DNA of 64,000 nt from Undaria pinnatifida (lineage: Eukaryota > Sar > Phaeophyceae > Laminariales > Alariaceae), in contig JABAKD010000017.1 in NCBI GenBank assembly GCA_012845835.1, positions 4,834,867 to 4,898,866 on the forward strand, given 5' to 3'. The translations under genes were made by a program, and so were the position numbers. Under the pieces are notes generated by a model. It saw nothing but the letters and a program-made list of their open reading frames with translations, was not told the DNA's origin and did no database searches. Positions 44,723-57,127 of the stretch are shown here, in pieces; position 1 is the first letter of the stretch; each line of letters begins with the position of its first letter.

Positions 44723-44939
44723 AACGTGTACTGTAACTCCATTGGGTGCCCGAACGGCTACACTCCTATCGATGACGCCGGCGAGGTGAAATGCGACGGA
44801 AACGACTGCAGAGCGGCCCAGTGCTGCGAGGCGTTCTGCTCGTACCACGCCTGCCCAGACAACTACACCCCAGTAGACGGCGCCGACTCCATCCTGTGTG
44901 ACAACGACGGGTGCACTACCAGCTTGTGCTGCAACAACG
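44723..44939 (+). CDS. Gene 2, exon F: two six-cysteine modules, odd 5' phase
   Basis: It encodes two modules, CNSIGC...CRAAQCC and CSYHAC...CTTSLCC, with the family spacing, and ends at donor GTGAGT (44940) in phase 1. The problem is the 5' side. The acceptor CTGCAG at 44717-44722 leaves a phase 0 start. The frame is open only back to a TAG at 44645-44647, just before an ATG at 44648, and no AG in that stretch gives phase 1. Joined to any phase 1 donor it would read into TAA after a few codons. It may follow an unseen phase 0 exon, start at 44648, or be non-functional. An eight-C run at 44671 could hide a sequence error but lies upstream of CTGCAG. Confidence 0.6.
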
Positions 44940-46164
44940 GTGAGTCGAGGTTTACTGGCGCAGATTTGTCGGTAGGGATGCACGGTTTGTTTCGTGAAGA
45001 CGCCCAATCGTCAATCCCACTTTACCTACTCTTGGCGAGGTTTAGCAACGCACTTCGATAAAAGCAAGTCCATGGACAAGGTAATTCGACCAACAACATT
45101 GTAAGACACTCGTCGTATGCAAGCAGTGTGAGTTATAGCTCCTTTGTTGGACAGCCCCGCCGGTCAGGATGCTTGTCTTCAACGAAATGCCAGCCCTATC
45201 ACAGCACCGCGTCGGGTACCAGACCAGTTGTGCTATGTTCTGGGACCATAACTCATACCTGAGGGTACTGTTTGTAACAGGCTATCTCGTTATCACAGTA
45301 TCGGCCTGTCACCGTCCGCAGAGCGAAAGGTTTTTCGACGCGTGTTTTAAGATAGAGGTATGCTTATTATTGATATTTTGCTCCCGAATGACCCAAAATC
45401 GTCGGAACGTGTTTTTTCTTCTTATTGGCCTGTTTCTCGTTGAAAATACCTAGACGCCATGGGATCTCGCGTGCGGAAGCTGTTATGTATTTTTCCGCAA
45501 AACAGTTTTTTTTGGCTATAAAAGACGTGTTATAAACACCTAAAGCGAGGAGAACCTCAGAAAAAAAAGGAGGCGACGACGCGTGCTACGCTTTTACGGA
45601 GGTACACGACTGTTTTCTGGGGTTCTAACATTTAGGAGTTTAAGACCTATCCAAACAAACTGATTAGGAGGAAAACATAGCTGCAGACCGGATGAAAAAT
45701 CCCACGGCCTAGGTATACAACGATAGTCATACATGATTTTTTTTTTGCTGATTTCTGACGAAGTTGGGTTAACGAGATGCGTCATTTGAAAACCGTTTGG
45801 GACGAAAGCTGCTATATCTATCGTAGCACGCATCGCACCTTTGTAGTACACGCGTCTTCTTTGGTATACATACGCACAGTATATTGCATTGATATATTTT
45901 TGCGAGGGCACATAGTTGCGAGACTTGGCCGGTGAACCGCACCCTCCGCTTGAGTAGAATGACAAAGGAATCGAATGAACATTATCACCAGAGAGAAAAA
46001 GGCGTGGTTCGTCGCGACGAAATCGTAAAAAACTGGAGTTTGTACCCCTACAAGACAAACAATTGCGCTCGCCGTTCGAAGGATACGATATACGGCTCGG
46101 ATCCTCCGTGCTACCACACTTACGTCTAGCCTCGCATCTGTTCATGTGGTCCTTTTCCGTGCAG

Positions 46165-46407
46165 CGAGTGTGGACACTGTCGACGATGGAACGAAATACT
46201 GCAACTGCATCGGCTGCCCCAACGGCTATACTCCCGTCGCCGACGCCGGTGAAGTCAAGTGCAAGGGCAACGACTGTAGGCCGTCCCAATGCTGCGAAGC
46301 GTTCTGCTCGTACTTCGCATGCCCGAACAGCTACATCCCCGTCGACGACGCGGACACCATACTGTGCGATGGCAACGGGTGCACCACCGAGCTCTGCTGC
46401 GACCGTG
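46165..46407 (+). CDS. Gene 2, exon G: two six-cysteine modules
   Basis: The acceptor CCGTGCAG and donor GTAAGA (46408) bound 243 bases (81 codons), phase 1-1. After a 10-12-residue acidic lead (SVDTVDDGTKY) come CNCIGC...CRPSQCC and CSYFAC...CTTELCC, joined by Glu-Ala-Phe. The first module carries one extra Cys (C-x-C-x2-C), shared in position by no other exon except its duplicate, so an additional pairing or free thiol is possible. It resembles exon F most. With the signal-peptide exon at 37407 it would make a secreted protein. Confidence 0.75.
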
Positions 46408-47393
46408 GTAAGACTGTTCACAGATGTTAATACATATCTGGAGTCCTGAATGAGAGTTTGTACAACGGCTTGAGGCGATCAAGCCTGGGGGAGTTTACGA
46501 GACTTATGTCGAGGGAGGCAATCCCTTCAGTGAGCACTTACATGTTCAGTGAATATTTCTTCGGTAAATTGAATGAGCGTGGTGAAACGTGTGCACCATC
46601 TAGGCGATTAGTGAACGTGGCACGTCTTGCGATGTATGGTGGTGTCCATAGTTGTCGTTTAGTCAAACGTTGTTGTTTTTCCAGTGCATGACAATCGGAG
46701 CAGGACCGATGTGGTCTACATAGGTCGAGAGAAGAAAACCAATCGGTGTGCGGACGGGAGAGATGTTTGTTTAACGTGTGTATCAGCCGTGATTCAAATC
46801 ACTTCTCGGTATACACAGATTTTTCCGGGGCTCTGCCACTCTGTGCTTGGCCAAGTCTCTACAATTTACATTTATTTTTCGGCTTCCAGCTAGCAACGCA
46901 TCGGTCTCGTTCGCTCTAGACCGTCCCAGTGGGAATACGTTATTGCGATGGTTAAGCTGATTTTCTAAACCTCATTATTTGAACAAGACTAACGAATAAG
47001 CAGTGTCAGCGCTTGCCTTGAGTCGCGTTTTGGGACCGCCAATTCAACTGTTAGCGAGGACTCCTCATGTTGCAGGGAGAATGCCCGCCCAACGTACATA
47101 CTTGCGGTCTTCTTAGCGCTGGCACTATGGGGGAATATGACCACCACATTGCGTTGGTATATGGGGTTCCGGTCGTGCAAAAGCGTTTCATCAGCACTGT
47201 TTAGAGAGCAGTAGCGCCATCTTGTCGTCACCAGAGATTCGAATGGCGCTCTTGGATGTTTCCATCAAGCCTCTTAAGTCATGGTATGTGGACAAACGTA
47301 CATTTCATGTTGTTTGCATTCATACTCCAACGGTGACGGTCACTCTGAGGACAAGGATGAATTACCTGTTACACACTGCCTTTCAGTCAGAAC

Positions 47394-47467
47394 TGTCAAC
47401 AGGGATAGATCACCGGAAAGGAAGAACGCGTGTCAACAGGGATAGATCACCGGAAAGGAAGAACGCG
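47394..47467 (+). repeat. Tandem duplication of a 37-bp unit
   Basis: Two identical units starting TGTCAACAGGGATAGATCAC. The same pair occurs at 51654-51727 through the 4260-bp duplication. Confidence 0.95.
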
Positions 47468-48253
47468 TTGATTGATATATTTGTCTTGACCTACGTTACC
47501 CGTACCACAACCCACCGATTTCCTTGGTTTTTGCACAGGAGGCCAGTAAGCGACATCATCTGGGAACGTAACTGTCGACATGAGATGGTCGAATGGATAC
47601 ACGTTCGGCTGGCGGGACTCGTGCCTTACGTCATAACGAGTGCCTCTGATTCAATGGAAATAATATAATTCGGGGAGAACTGTTCAACTGGACCCGTCGA
47701 TTCATCCGTCGGCGTCGCCGTTGTCACCGTCGCAACGTTGACATAAGTTGGATGCTGTTGTGGCTGTGACACTTTCACTCAACTCCCACAAACATCGATA
47801 AGCGTCAAGGGAGTGGGTATGAAATATCGTGTAGATATTGCTTTATTATCCATCAACGAGTGCGTGTCCGCTCAAGGTCGAATTATTCTGCGGTCGAAAT
47901 GCAGTTTCTCAAGCTTCATATGACGTCGTGCAGCAGATGGTGAGCAGATCGTTAACATTGGAACACACTTGGTCGGCCTTCCTCTTCAAGCCTAGATATG
48001 GAGGTCAAGGCTAATCGACCAGAGACAGTTGGCATGCCATGACTGGCACAGATCTTCGTCCGCAGATCAATTTCCACATTGTCGTTCCCGCCATTGGATT
48101 GTTGAACGGAGGAGAGATATGTCGTGGCCCACCCTCTCTGGTGGCCGGTGTCGCCGAATGGACATTGGTGCCACCTGCTGCGGTATTGCGGTGCACGCAC
48201 TACTGTGAATGCTTGCTTTTTCTTCCTTTGGGACGTTTTCCTCTTTGGATCAA

Positions 48254-48525
48254 GGCTACGGTAGGGGGTTACCCCGAATTTTTTCCTCAGGGTCTGAGCC
48301 AGTCGCACGAGTGGCTCTGTGCCTCACTTACCAGCCCATGTTTTAGGCTATTTTTTTTTTGCGCCGCGTAGCGAACAATCCCATTAACGGTGCATTTTAA
48401 AAACTTGAAGGAGCGAGAAAGTCTATGGCCACATCGAACAGAGAGGTCACTCGCGGGACTGACCCCAGGCCACTACAATAAAAGGCCCCAAGAAACAACC
48501 TGATAACCGCAATGGGACCGTAGCA
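48254..48525. mobile_element. MITE-like element, CTACGGTAGGGG family, in copy 2
   Basis: Identical to 43994-44265, carried along by the segmental duplication rather than by a second insertion. Confidence 0.55.
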
Positions 48526-48982
48526 TTGCTCTTTGCATGTTAGGTTTTGGCCGTTGGAGATGCGTGCTACGATAGAGGCATACAATTTTTTGGCCTTTCG
48601 TTTGTGGACGACCGCGATCCGTAACCCCGAGTCGTCGGAAATACATATATATATATATATTTTAATAGTCCTCGAGTTGTGTACCGAAGCCATGGGATTT
48701 TTCATCCGGTAGCAGTTATATTTTTTCTCTAAATCAGTCTTTCGGAGAGGTCTTAAGCTCCCAAATCAAGAAACCTCACAAAAAACGTGGTGAACCTCTA
48801 TCGTGGCATGGATCTGGAAATTTTTCACGGAAACAGCCCAAAGCCGTGAAAACATGACTCCACCACATTCCTGCTGCCGGCCGGACATGTTTTTTCTTAT
48901 TGCATAGATGCTGCCCGGCGGGCTGAAACGGACCCCCCCCTCTCTGCCGTCCGTGGTGAATCACTCTCTGTTCCGGCTGCAG

Positions 48983-49199
48983 AACGTGTACTGTAACTCC
49001 ATTGGGTGCCCGAACGGCTACACTCCTATCGATGACGCCGGCGAGGTGAAATGCGACGGAAACGACTGCAGAGCGGCCCAGTGCTGCGAGGCGTTCTGCT
49101 CGTACCACGCCTGCCCAGACAACTACACCCCAGTAGACGGCGCCGACTCCATCCTGTGTGACAACGACGGGTGCACTACCAGCTTGTGCTGCAACAACG
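48983..49199 (+). CDS. Gene 2, exon F' (duplicate of exon F)
   Basis: Sequence identical to 44723-44939, two modules. Here the phase conflict matters directly. Exon G upstream ends in phase 1, and joining it to this exon at CTGCAG gives Glu-Arg-Val-Leu then TAA. So unless another acceptor is used, a transcript across both copies must skip this exon or end in it. Skipping keeps the frame because exon G' starts in phase 1. No bases differ from copy 1, so there is no sign yet of separate selection. Confidence 0.55.
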
Positions 49200-50424
49200 G
49201 TGAGTCGAGGTTTACTGGCGCAGATTTGTCGGTAGGGATGCACGGTTTGTTTCGTGAAGACGCCCAATCGTCAATCCCACTTTACCTACTCTTGGCGAGG
49301 TTTAGCAACGCACTTCGATAAAAGCAAGTCCATGGACAAGGTAATTCGACCAACAACATTGTAAGACACTCGTCGTATGCAAGCAGTGTGAGTTATAGCT
49401 CCTTTGTTGGACAGCCCCGCCGGTCAGGATGCTTGTCTTCAACGAAATGCCAGCCCTATCACAGCACCGCGTCGGGTACCAGACCAGTTGTGCTATGTTC
49501 TGGGACCATAACTCATACCTGAGGGTACTGTTTGTAACAGGCTATCTCGTTATCACAGTATCGGCCTGTCACCGTCCGCAGAGCGAAAGGTTTTTCGACG
49601 CGTGTTTTAAGATAGAGGTATGCTTATTATTGATATTTTGCTCCCGAATGACCCAAAATCGTCGGAACGTGTTTTTTCTTCTTATTGGCCTGTTTCTCGT
49701 TGAAAATACCTAGACGCCATGGGATCTCGCGTGCGGAAGCTGTTATGTATTTTTCCGCAAAACAGTTTTTTTTGGCTATAAAAGACGTGTTATAAACACC
49801 TAAAGCGAGGAGAACCTCAGAAAAAAAAGGAGGCGACGACGCGTGCTACGCTTTTACGGAGGTACACGACTGTTTTCTGGGGTTCTAACATTTAGGAGTT
49901 TAAGACCTATCCAAACAAACTGATTAGGAGGAAAACATAGCTGCAGACCGGATGAAAAATCCCACGGCCTAGGTATACAACGATAGTCATACATGATTTT
50001 TTTTTTGCTGATTTCTGACGAAGTTGGGTTAACGAGATGCGTCATTTGAAAACCGTTTGGGACGAAAGCTGCTATATCTATCGTAGCACGCATCGCACCT
50101 TTGTAGTACACGCGTCTTCTTTGGTATACATACGCACAGTATATTGCATTGATATATTTTTGCGAGGGCACATAGTTGCGAGACTTGGCCGGTGAACCGC
50201 ACCCTCCGCTTGAGTAGAATGACAAAGGAATCGAATGAACATTATCACCAGAGAGAAAAAGGCGTGGTTCGTCGCGACGAAATCGTAAAAAACTGGAGTT
50301 TGTACCCCTACAAGACAAACAATTGCGCTCGCCGTTCGAAGGATACGATATACGGCTCGGATCCTCCGTGCTACCACACTTACGTCTAGCCTCGCATCTG
50401 TTCATGTGGTCCTTTTCCGTGCAG

Positions 50425-50667
50425 CGAGTGTGGACACTGTCGACGATGGAACGAAATACTGCAACTGCATCGGCTGCCCCAACGGCTATACTCCCGTCGC
50501 CGACGCCGGTGAAGTCAAGTGCAAGGGCAACGACTGTAGGCCGTCCCAATGCTGCGAAGCGTTCTGCTCGTACTTCGCATGCCCGAACAGCTACATCCCC
50601 GTCGACGACGCGGACACCATACTGTGCGATGGCAACGGGTGCACCACCGAGCTCTGCTGCGACCGTG
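50425..50667 (+). CDS. Gene 2, exon G' (duplicate of exon G)
   Basis: Identical to 46165-46407, phase 1-1, two modules including the extra-Cys one. Direct splicing G to G' is in frame (GCG at the junction) and would give a four-module protein. I find no downstream terminal exon with a stop in 50668-58000 that I would trust, so the 3' end of the gene is unknown. Confidence 0.7.
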
Positions 50668-51653
50668 GTAAGACTGTTCACAGATGTTAATACATATCTG
50701 GAGTCCTGAATGAGAGTTTGTACAACGGCTTGAGGCGATCAAGCCTGGGGGAGTTTACGAGACTTATGTCGAGGGAGGCAATCCCTTCAGTGAGCACTTA
50801 CATGTTCAGTGAATATTTCTTCGGTAAATTGAATGAGCGTGGTGAAACGTGTGCACCATCTAGGCGATTAGTGAACGTGGCACGTCTTGCGATGTATGGT
50901 GGTGTCCATAGTTGTCGTTTAGTCAAACGTTGTTGTTTTTCCAGTGCATGACAATCGGAGCAGGACCGATGTGGTCTACATAGGTCGAGAGAAGAAAACC
51001 AATCGGTGTGCGGACGGGAGAGATGTTTGTTTAACGTGTGTATCAGCCGTGATTCAAATCACTTCTCGGTATACACAGATTTTTCCGGGGCTCTGCCACT
51101 CTGTGCTTGGCCAAGTCTCTACAATTTACATTTATTTTTCGGCTTCCAGCTAGCAACGCATCGGTCTCGTTCGCTCTAGACCGTCCCAGTGGGAATACGT
51201 TATTGCGATGGTTAAGCTGATTTTCTAAACCTCATTATTTGAACAAGACTAACGAATAAGCAGTGTCAGCGCTTGCCTTGAGTCGCGTTTTGGGACCGCC
51301 AATTCAACTGTTAGCGAGGACTCCTCATGTTGCAGGGAGAATGCCCGCCCAACGTACATACTTGCGGTCTTCTTAGCGCTGGCACTATGGGGGAATATGA
51401 CCACCACATTGCGTTGGTATATGGGGTTCCGGTCGTGCAAAAGCGTTTCATCAGCACTGTTTAGAGAGCAGTAGCGCCATCTTGTCGTCACCAGAGATTC
51501 GAATGGCGCTCTTGGATGTTTCCATCAAGCCTCTTAAGTCATGGTATGTGGACAAACGTACATTTCATGTTGTTTGCATTCATACTCCAACGGTGACGGT
51601 CACTCTGAGGACAAGGATGAATTACCTGTTACACACTGCCTTTCAGTCAGAAC

Positions 51654-51727
51654 TGTCAACAGGGATAGATCACCGGAAAGGAAGAACGCGTGTCAACAGG
51701 GATAGATCACCGGAAAGGAAGAACGCG
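51654..51727 (+). repeat. 37-bp tandem pair in duplication copy 2
   Basis: Same as 47394-47467. Confidence 0.95.
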
Positions 51728-52407
51728 TTGATTGATATATTTGTCTTGACCTACGTTACCCGTACCACAACCCACCGATTTCCTTGGTTTTTGCACAGGA
51801 GGCCAGTAAGCGACATCATCTGGGAACGTAACTGTCGACATGAGATGGTCGAATGGATACACGTTCGGCTGGCGGGACTCGTGCCTTACGTCATAACGAG
51901 TGCCTCTGATTCAATGGAAATAATATAATTCGGGGAGAACTGTTCAACTGGACCCGTCGATTCATCCGTCGGCGTCGCCGTTGTCACCGTCGCAACGTTG
52001 ACATAAGTTGGATGCTGTTGTGGCTGTGACACTTTCACTCAACTCCCACAAACATCGATAAGCGTCAAGGGAGTGGGTATGAAATATCGTGTAGATATTG
52101 CTTTATTATCCATCAACGAGTGCGTGTCCGCTCAAGGTCGAATTATTCTGCGGTCGAAATGCAGTTTCTCAAGCTTCATATGACGTCGTGCAGCAGATGG
52201 TGAGCAGATCGTTAACATTGGAACACACTTGGTCGGCCTTCCTCTTCAAGCCTAGATATGGAGGTCAAGGCTAATCGACCAGAGACAGTTGGCATGCCAT
52301 GACTGGCACAGATCTTCGTCCGCAGATCAATTTCCACATTGTCGTTCCCGCCATTGGATTGTTGAACGGAGGAGAGATATGTCGTGGCCCACCCTCTCTG
52401 GTGGCCG

Positions 52408-55256
52408 ACAGTCTCTCAACCGGTTTGATTCACTTGTTGGTGGGCATGTTGAGTGGTGTACTGGCCGCTGGGCGCAATGATATCTCCATAACAATTTCAG
52501 CATATAAATATAATTGTGTCTTTAATATTTTAGAAAAAAATAAAGCGACCAGCATGAACTTGAAAGCCGGCAGCTTTCGCTCATACACGGAGCCCAATTG
52601 TCGTACGATAATCTCACGTTCAAACACAAGAGTGTAAGGATTGTAGCCGTAGCTTCTGGGTGAGGTGCTGGTGTTCAAAAACACAACGAATGTGGGACGG
52701 GGTGTGCATGAGACTGCGTGCCACCGAGCATTACGTGTATCGATTCTGGCGTTAGGACGTGCGGGTTCGGTGCTATGTTTGGGCCTAAGACAATGCAATT
52801 TGCAGCCTCGCCTTCTGAGTGTGTGGTTTTGGTGAAGGTCACGCCCGTTTGTGGGATGGTACCTCGTACCATGTTGGTGGTTTTTCGGTCAAGTATTCGT
52901 TGGTGACAAACTAACAACATGTTGGGCTATTGTGAGTATTCTGTATTTCCTTCCCGACGGCTTGGGTGTTGCACACACACTGTGGGGGTGGAGCTTCATT
53001 GGTAGGCCAGCCAATTTTCATTGCATGCTCCGGCACACCTTCCCTTGGTCACCGGACTAAGGGTATGAGTTTGAATATTATATGTGGCGTCTTTCTGCCC
53101 TCCCAAGGGTATCTTATGCGTGTTGGGAAGGCATGCATGGTAAATGATACCGTAATGTAGTTCACCTAAGACTGTTTGTTAATCGTCGTTTTTTTGTTAT
53201 GAAGGGCGGCGTATGCCCCAAACCACACTAGTGCATTGGTCTTCGTGCCGTTCGTACCTCATTTCAGGGTAGGTGCAAACCCCGTGCTTATCGCCTGAAA
53301 AAACCTCGACGAGGACAGCGCAACAAGTCTTGCGTTAGAACCGCACCAAACAAAGTCGTCTAAGTGGGCCACACCCTGAATCTAACGATTATGCTGGGGT
53401 GACGGAAAGGGTCTTGCTCAGCACAAATGGATGCAGCCTCGAGCGATATGGCCTGGATAAATCTATATCTGAGCCTACGTCGTGGGTCATACCCCCGACG
53501 AGATGGCGGCTATACGGTACGTTACGGAGGTCAATGGCTTCATTTTGCAGTCACACACGCATGCCGGACTGATCGCCCGCATTGTTTCGGTTTTGCGATA
53601 TGCATCACCGTCTTAGAAATGGTTGATTTATCGCGCGAATAAAAAAAAACTGCATCTACTTTGGGCGTGTGCTACGAAAGGAGTATCCGTTCACGGCAAG
53701 ACATTTCTGACCGACGGTGCTCTTCAAAACGACTAACCTACCCCGTATCGTTCAAAATAATTGTAGGTGTCATTCACGCGATTGCCGGGTATTTATGCCG
53801 GCGTTTACGCTCTATCCAATATTATTGTAGCTCTCCCTTTTAGTGCCGTTGGTTAGTGCCGGTTTCTCGAAATAGTGCTGGTGAAGGTGATTGGCACAGG
53901 TGAAAGACCGCTTTAGTGGCCCTGTGCCGAGTAGTACCGGTTGCTGTCAGGGCGCCATCATTTCCCCGGCCGACACATACCGCTACTTTTGACAGACCAC
54001 TGCCGCTTTTCAACAACGACCAGCTGCGACATGTTACCCCCCCATGATACAACATCACCACATCAACCGCAACAGGCTGAAATTGTTTGTCAAGGATTCT
54101 CCCTTCAAAGTCGAAAAGTACCGTCACACCACGGTGTAGGTCTGTCGCAGAAATACTGGGTAAAACAAGGCATCGTGGAGTAGTCAGGATTAGCAACCGC
54201 GCCGTAAGAGAAATATGACGCTACATTAGGAATTTATGATCCCGGTGGGTGTACGAAATCAAAGAACTCAGCGGCCATGTCAGCAACAGCTACAGGTTGT
54301 GTCCGCTTGAAGCAGTATATACGACGAACATGTGTAAAATTATAAATGTTGTCCATGTTTGTCAATGAAATCGATTAAACCAGGGCCCAGCGTTTCTTCA
54401 TGCGGGTGATGCGTAAAACACCATGTGGATTATTGTCTATAGTTTTCGTTCTCGGCCTCCTTCCTTCACGTACGCGTACAGTTTGTCACGGTGCCGAATC
54501 TCGGTGTCTCCCGTTTACGCCTATCGAATGTGCTACTGGTGTGTTAGAGTCTATCGTCGTATACGATTAGAAGGCGGTATCCGTTTACTGAATATTCGTC
54601 AAATTTCGCATCTTCTTCGGAAGACGTTAAATCACAATATACGAACAATTTTGGTTATAGTCGGGCCGTCTATCAAAAACCTGCATGTAGAGAGTATGCA
54701 CCAGACATGACAGGGTTTGACATATTCACGGACAGGCAGGAAGACGCGAAAAACAGGAAAAGGTGTTATCCCCTGACCCTTGACGAGACATACCGTATAC
54801 TCGTCATTGACGCGCTACTTGTTGTGCTTGTCGTCGTGTGGGATGTTACATGTTCTTGTGTTGCACAATGTAACGTAAGTAAACAAGACGCCAGGCGGTT
54901 TAGCTGGAGTTCTTACAATTAACGTCTGTGTTTACATGGTATAGTGTATTTAATTTACTCTTCGCAGCGCTTCGCTCTGGATATGGGGAAAACATATTCC
55001 GTGTTCACCAAATTATCGCATCGTCTAACGAGTTGGAAACGGGTTCAAGTCAAGCCTGAGTTCAACCACGTCGTACGTGCAGTTTTAGAAAAAACAACAG
55101 GCCCCCACGGCGGCTAACTATATTTTCAGCGCTCACCAGAGACGACAACGGCAGGAGCAACAAGAGTCTGTACAAGACTAACATCTTACACAGTAGCAGG
55201 AGTTTGGAGGGTTTGGAGGTTACGTCTCGAACGTCGAAAACCAGTTATATCATACA
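52408..55256. other. No gene recognised
   Basis: There are many frames of 60-120 codons. One (54707-54922) contains a hydrophobic run (ILVIDALLVVLVVVWDVTC) that could be a membrane segment, but no splice evidence ties it to gene 2. Confidence 0.45.
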
Positions 55257-55412
55257 TGTGTATGTAGTTTCCGGCGTACCTTTTCATTAACATCACGCTG
55301 TTGACCCTGGTACAAGTTAGTTCTAAGGGCATTCGCCAATCTATACCCTTAACGAAACTATTCAGGCAGCTTTCCGCGCAATCTGAGCATCACAAGCAGC
55401 TTGAAAGTACCA
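55257..55412 (+). mobile_element. C-rich dispersed element, old diverged fragment
   Basis: GTAGTTTCCGGCGTAC, CTGTTGACCCTGGTACA, CGCCAATCTATACCCTTAA and GAGCATCACAAGCAGCTTG follow the order of the element's 3' part with many changes. It is the most diverged copy seen. Confidence 0.55.
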
Positions 55413-57127
55413 GTAACTGTACAGTTCCGAAAACACCTTCGATCACACTTCTTACGTCGCAAAAAAAATGCATGTTCTCTGTAGGGTATATTATATGTAG
55501 AGGGTGCATTCAACAAAATTTAGACATATGGCTGTTAAAAGTATGAACCTTGGATTCAAATCTAAGTTAATGCGCAGTCTATTCGCACAAATAATATAGC
55601 CTATGCAGTTGAATCTTACCTTGAATCTTACGTTGAATCTTCGGTGGAACCTAGATGTAACCGTAGATTTGAGTATGTTGAGGTTGTCCCGTTGTCCCGG
55701 TATTCTACCGTACTGCGGGCATTGTTCCGTGATGATCAGGTGGTGATGCACCCCACCATGATCACTCTACCAACTCTTCTTCTCTTCCTTCTTTCCCTGA
55801 TTTCTCCTTCTTCTCTCTTTGGCCTCAAGCGCCCTTTCCAAACTATCATTTTTCCTTCTTATCACAAGTTATCTTAACAGACACTTCGGTGCCACCTCTG
55901 CATCTCTTCGCATAGAAGACAGAGCCTTTGTGACACAACCATTGTGTTCACAGGCTATTCACAATGGCGGCGTTCCGGGTTTTGCCGAGGACCCGATTAC
56001 GACGTTTAGCACAACCAGAAAGAAGGGGTTTCGTTTAAACGACGCCAATGTTCTGGAAAAATGACAGGACAGTTCTTCGTGGTACTGTCATGAAATAAAG
56101 CCTTTAATATGGAGAAAAAACCTTTGATACTTCGTGTGTAATTTTACATCGACTAGTAATGGGTGCATATATGCGAGTGTGTTGGCAATTGTACAAGATC
56201 GGCCAACGGTTCCTGTTTTTGACCAGATTTTGAGCCGTGTTCAAAGCAATTCGAGGTGAGGTCTACCTCTCGGCGTGCTGTTTCCTGGACGTGCCCCACC
56301 TTTCTGGACTCTCCTGACCCTGCCGAGTCGGCGTCGGTCGTGCTCGCGTCATCTCTCTGCGGGGGTCTGTTTTTTTTTTTCTGTTGAAAAAGCAATTTTC
56401 TATTTGTATGCATCACAGATACCAACAATTATGTCATGTGGCAATGTAATACAATGTATGTGTTAGGTAAGCAAAACATAGGTTTGGTCAAAAGGTGACT
56501 TGCGTCGCATTTCATTATGCGGTCGGGGGTTCAATTTTCGCAGGTGCGCTTCATGTTTCTTTGCACTGTAGTACCCTTGTTATATCTCTTTTTGTGAGGC
56601 ACCTTGTGTGGTTCACAGCACGGTACCTGGATCTAATCTACTAACACTACACTGCTGTACGCTTTTGTACGACGTACGGGCATCCGTTTTATTTACCCGT
56701 CATGTATGTAGTTCTGCTGCTACTTCTCTGAGTGTTGCTACATTGTTGCTGCAGCAGTTTCACAGTGCTGCTGCTATTCGTCATCGTATGCCGGGCGACG
56801 CAATGTTTAGCTGTGCTTTATTGCACCAGATTAACACGTTTTATTTGCAGTATACCCCTTGGTAGTACTGTCGCATGTACCGCCTCAGTTTACCTACAAT
56901 CCCATTCTCATTATACCTACCATGGATGCATCTCAGAAAATTGCGGGGGCGCGCGCGGAGGCAAGGCAGACGGCATCCGGCCGCAGCGAAGCTCCCCGGG
57001 AATATACTAAGTACGTGATTCCCTTATGTCGCTTTACATTTTGTAGCTACCGTTCGAAACATGCGCTTGCTTATGTTGGTGCAGTCGGCAATCATAAATG
57101 TTCGCAGTACGCCAACTAAATATATAT
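55413..57127. other. No gene recognised
   Basis: Includes three near-tandem TTGAATCTTA words at 55610-55640 and CTGCTG-rich DNA at 56700-56780. Open frames are short. Confidence 0.5.

Larger units (their letters stand above)
43888..48147 (+). repeat. 4260-bp tandem duplication, copy 1
   Basis: Starts at GTGTCGCCGAATGG and ends at GGTGGCCG. Every stretch I compared is identical to 48148-52407, introns and AT repeats included. It contains the 44723 and 46165 exons and one MITE-like copy. Confidence 0.95.
48148..52407 (+). repeat. 4260-bp tandem duplication, copy 2
   Basis: Head-to-tail copy of 43888-48147. The junction ...GTGGCCG|GTGTCGCC... and both outer boundaries (CTC|GTG on the left, CCG|ACA on the right) share no microhomology. 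Confidence 0.95.

Noticed and set aside
44516-45007. 163-codon minus-strand frame, also at 48776-49267
   Set aside because: Antisense of exon F. Its repeated Val/Ala pattern is the complement of the cysteine modules.
45594-46421. 275-codon minus-strand frame, also at 49854-50681
   Set aside because: It lies opposite exon G; the GC-rich exon leaves the antisense frame open. No motif or splice support.
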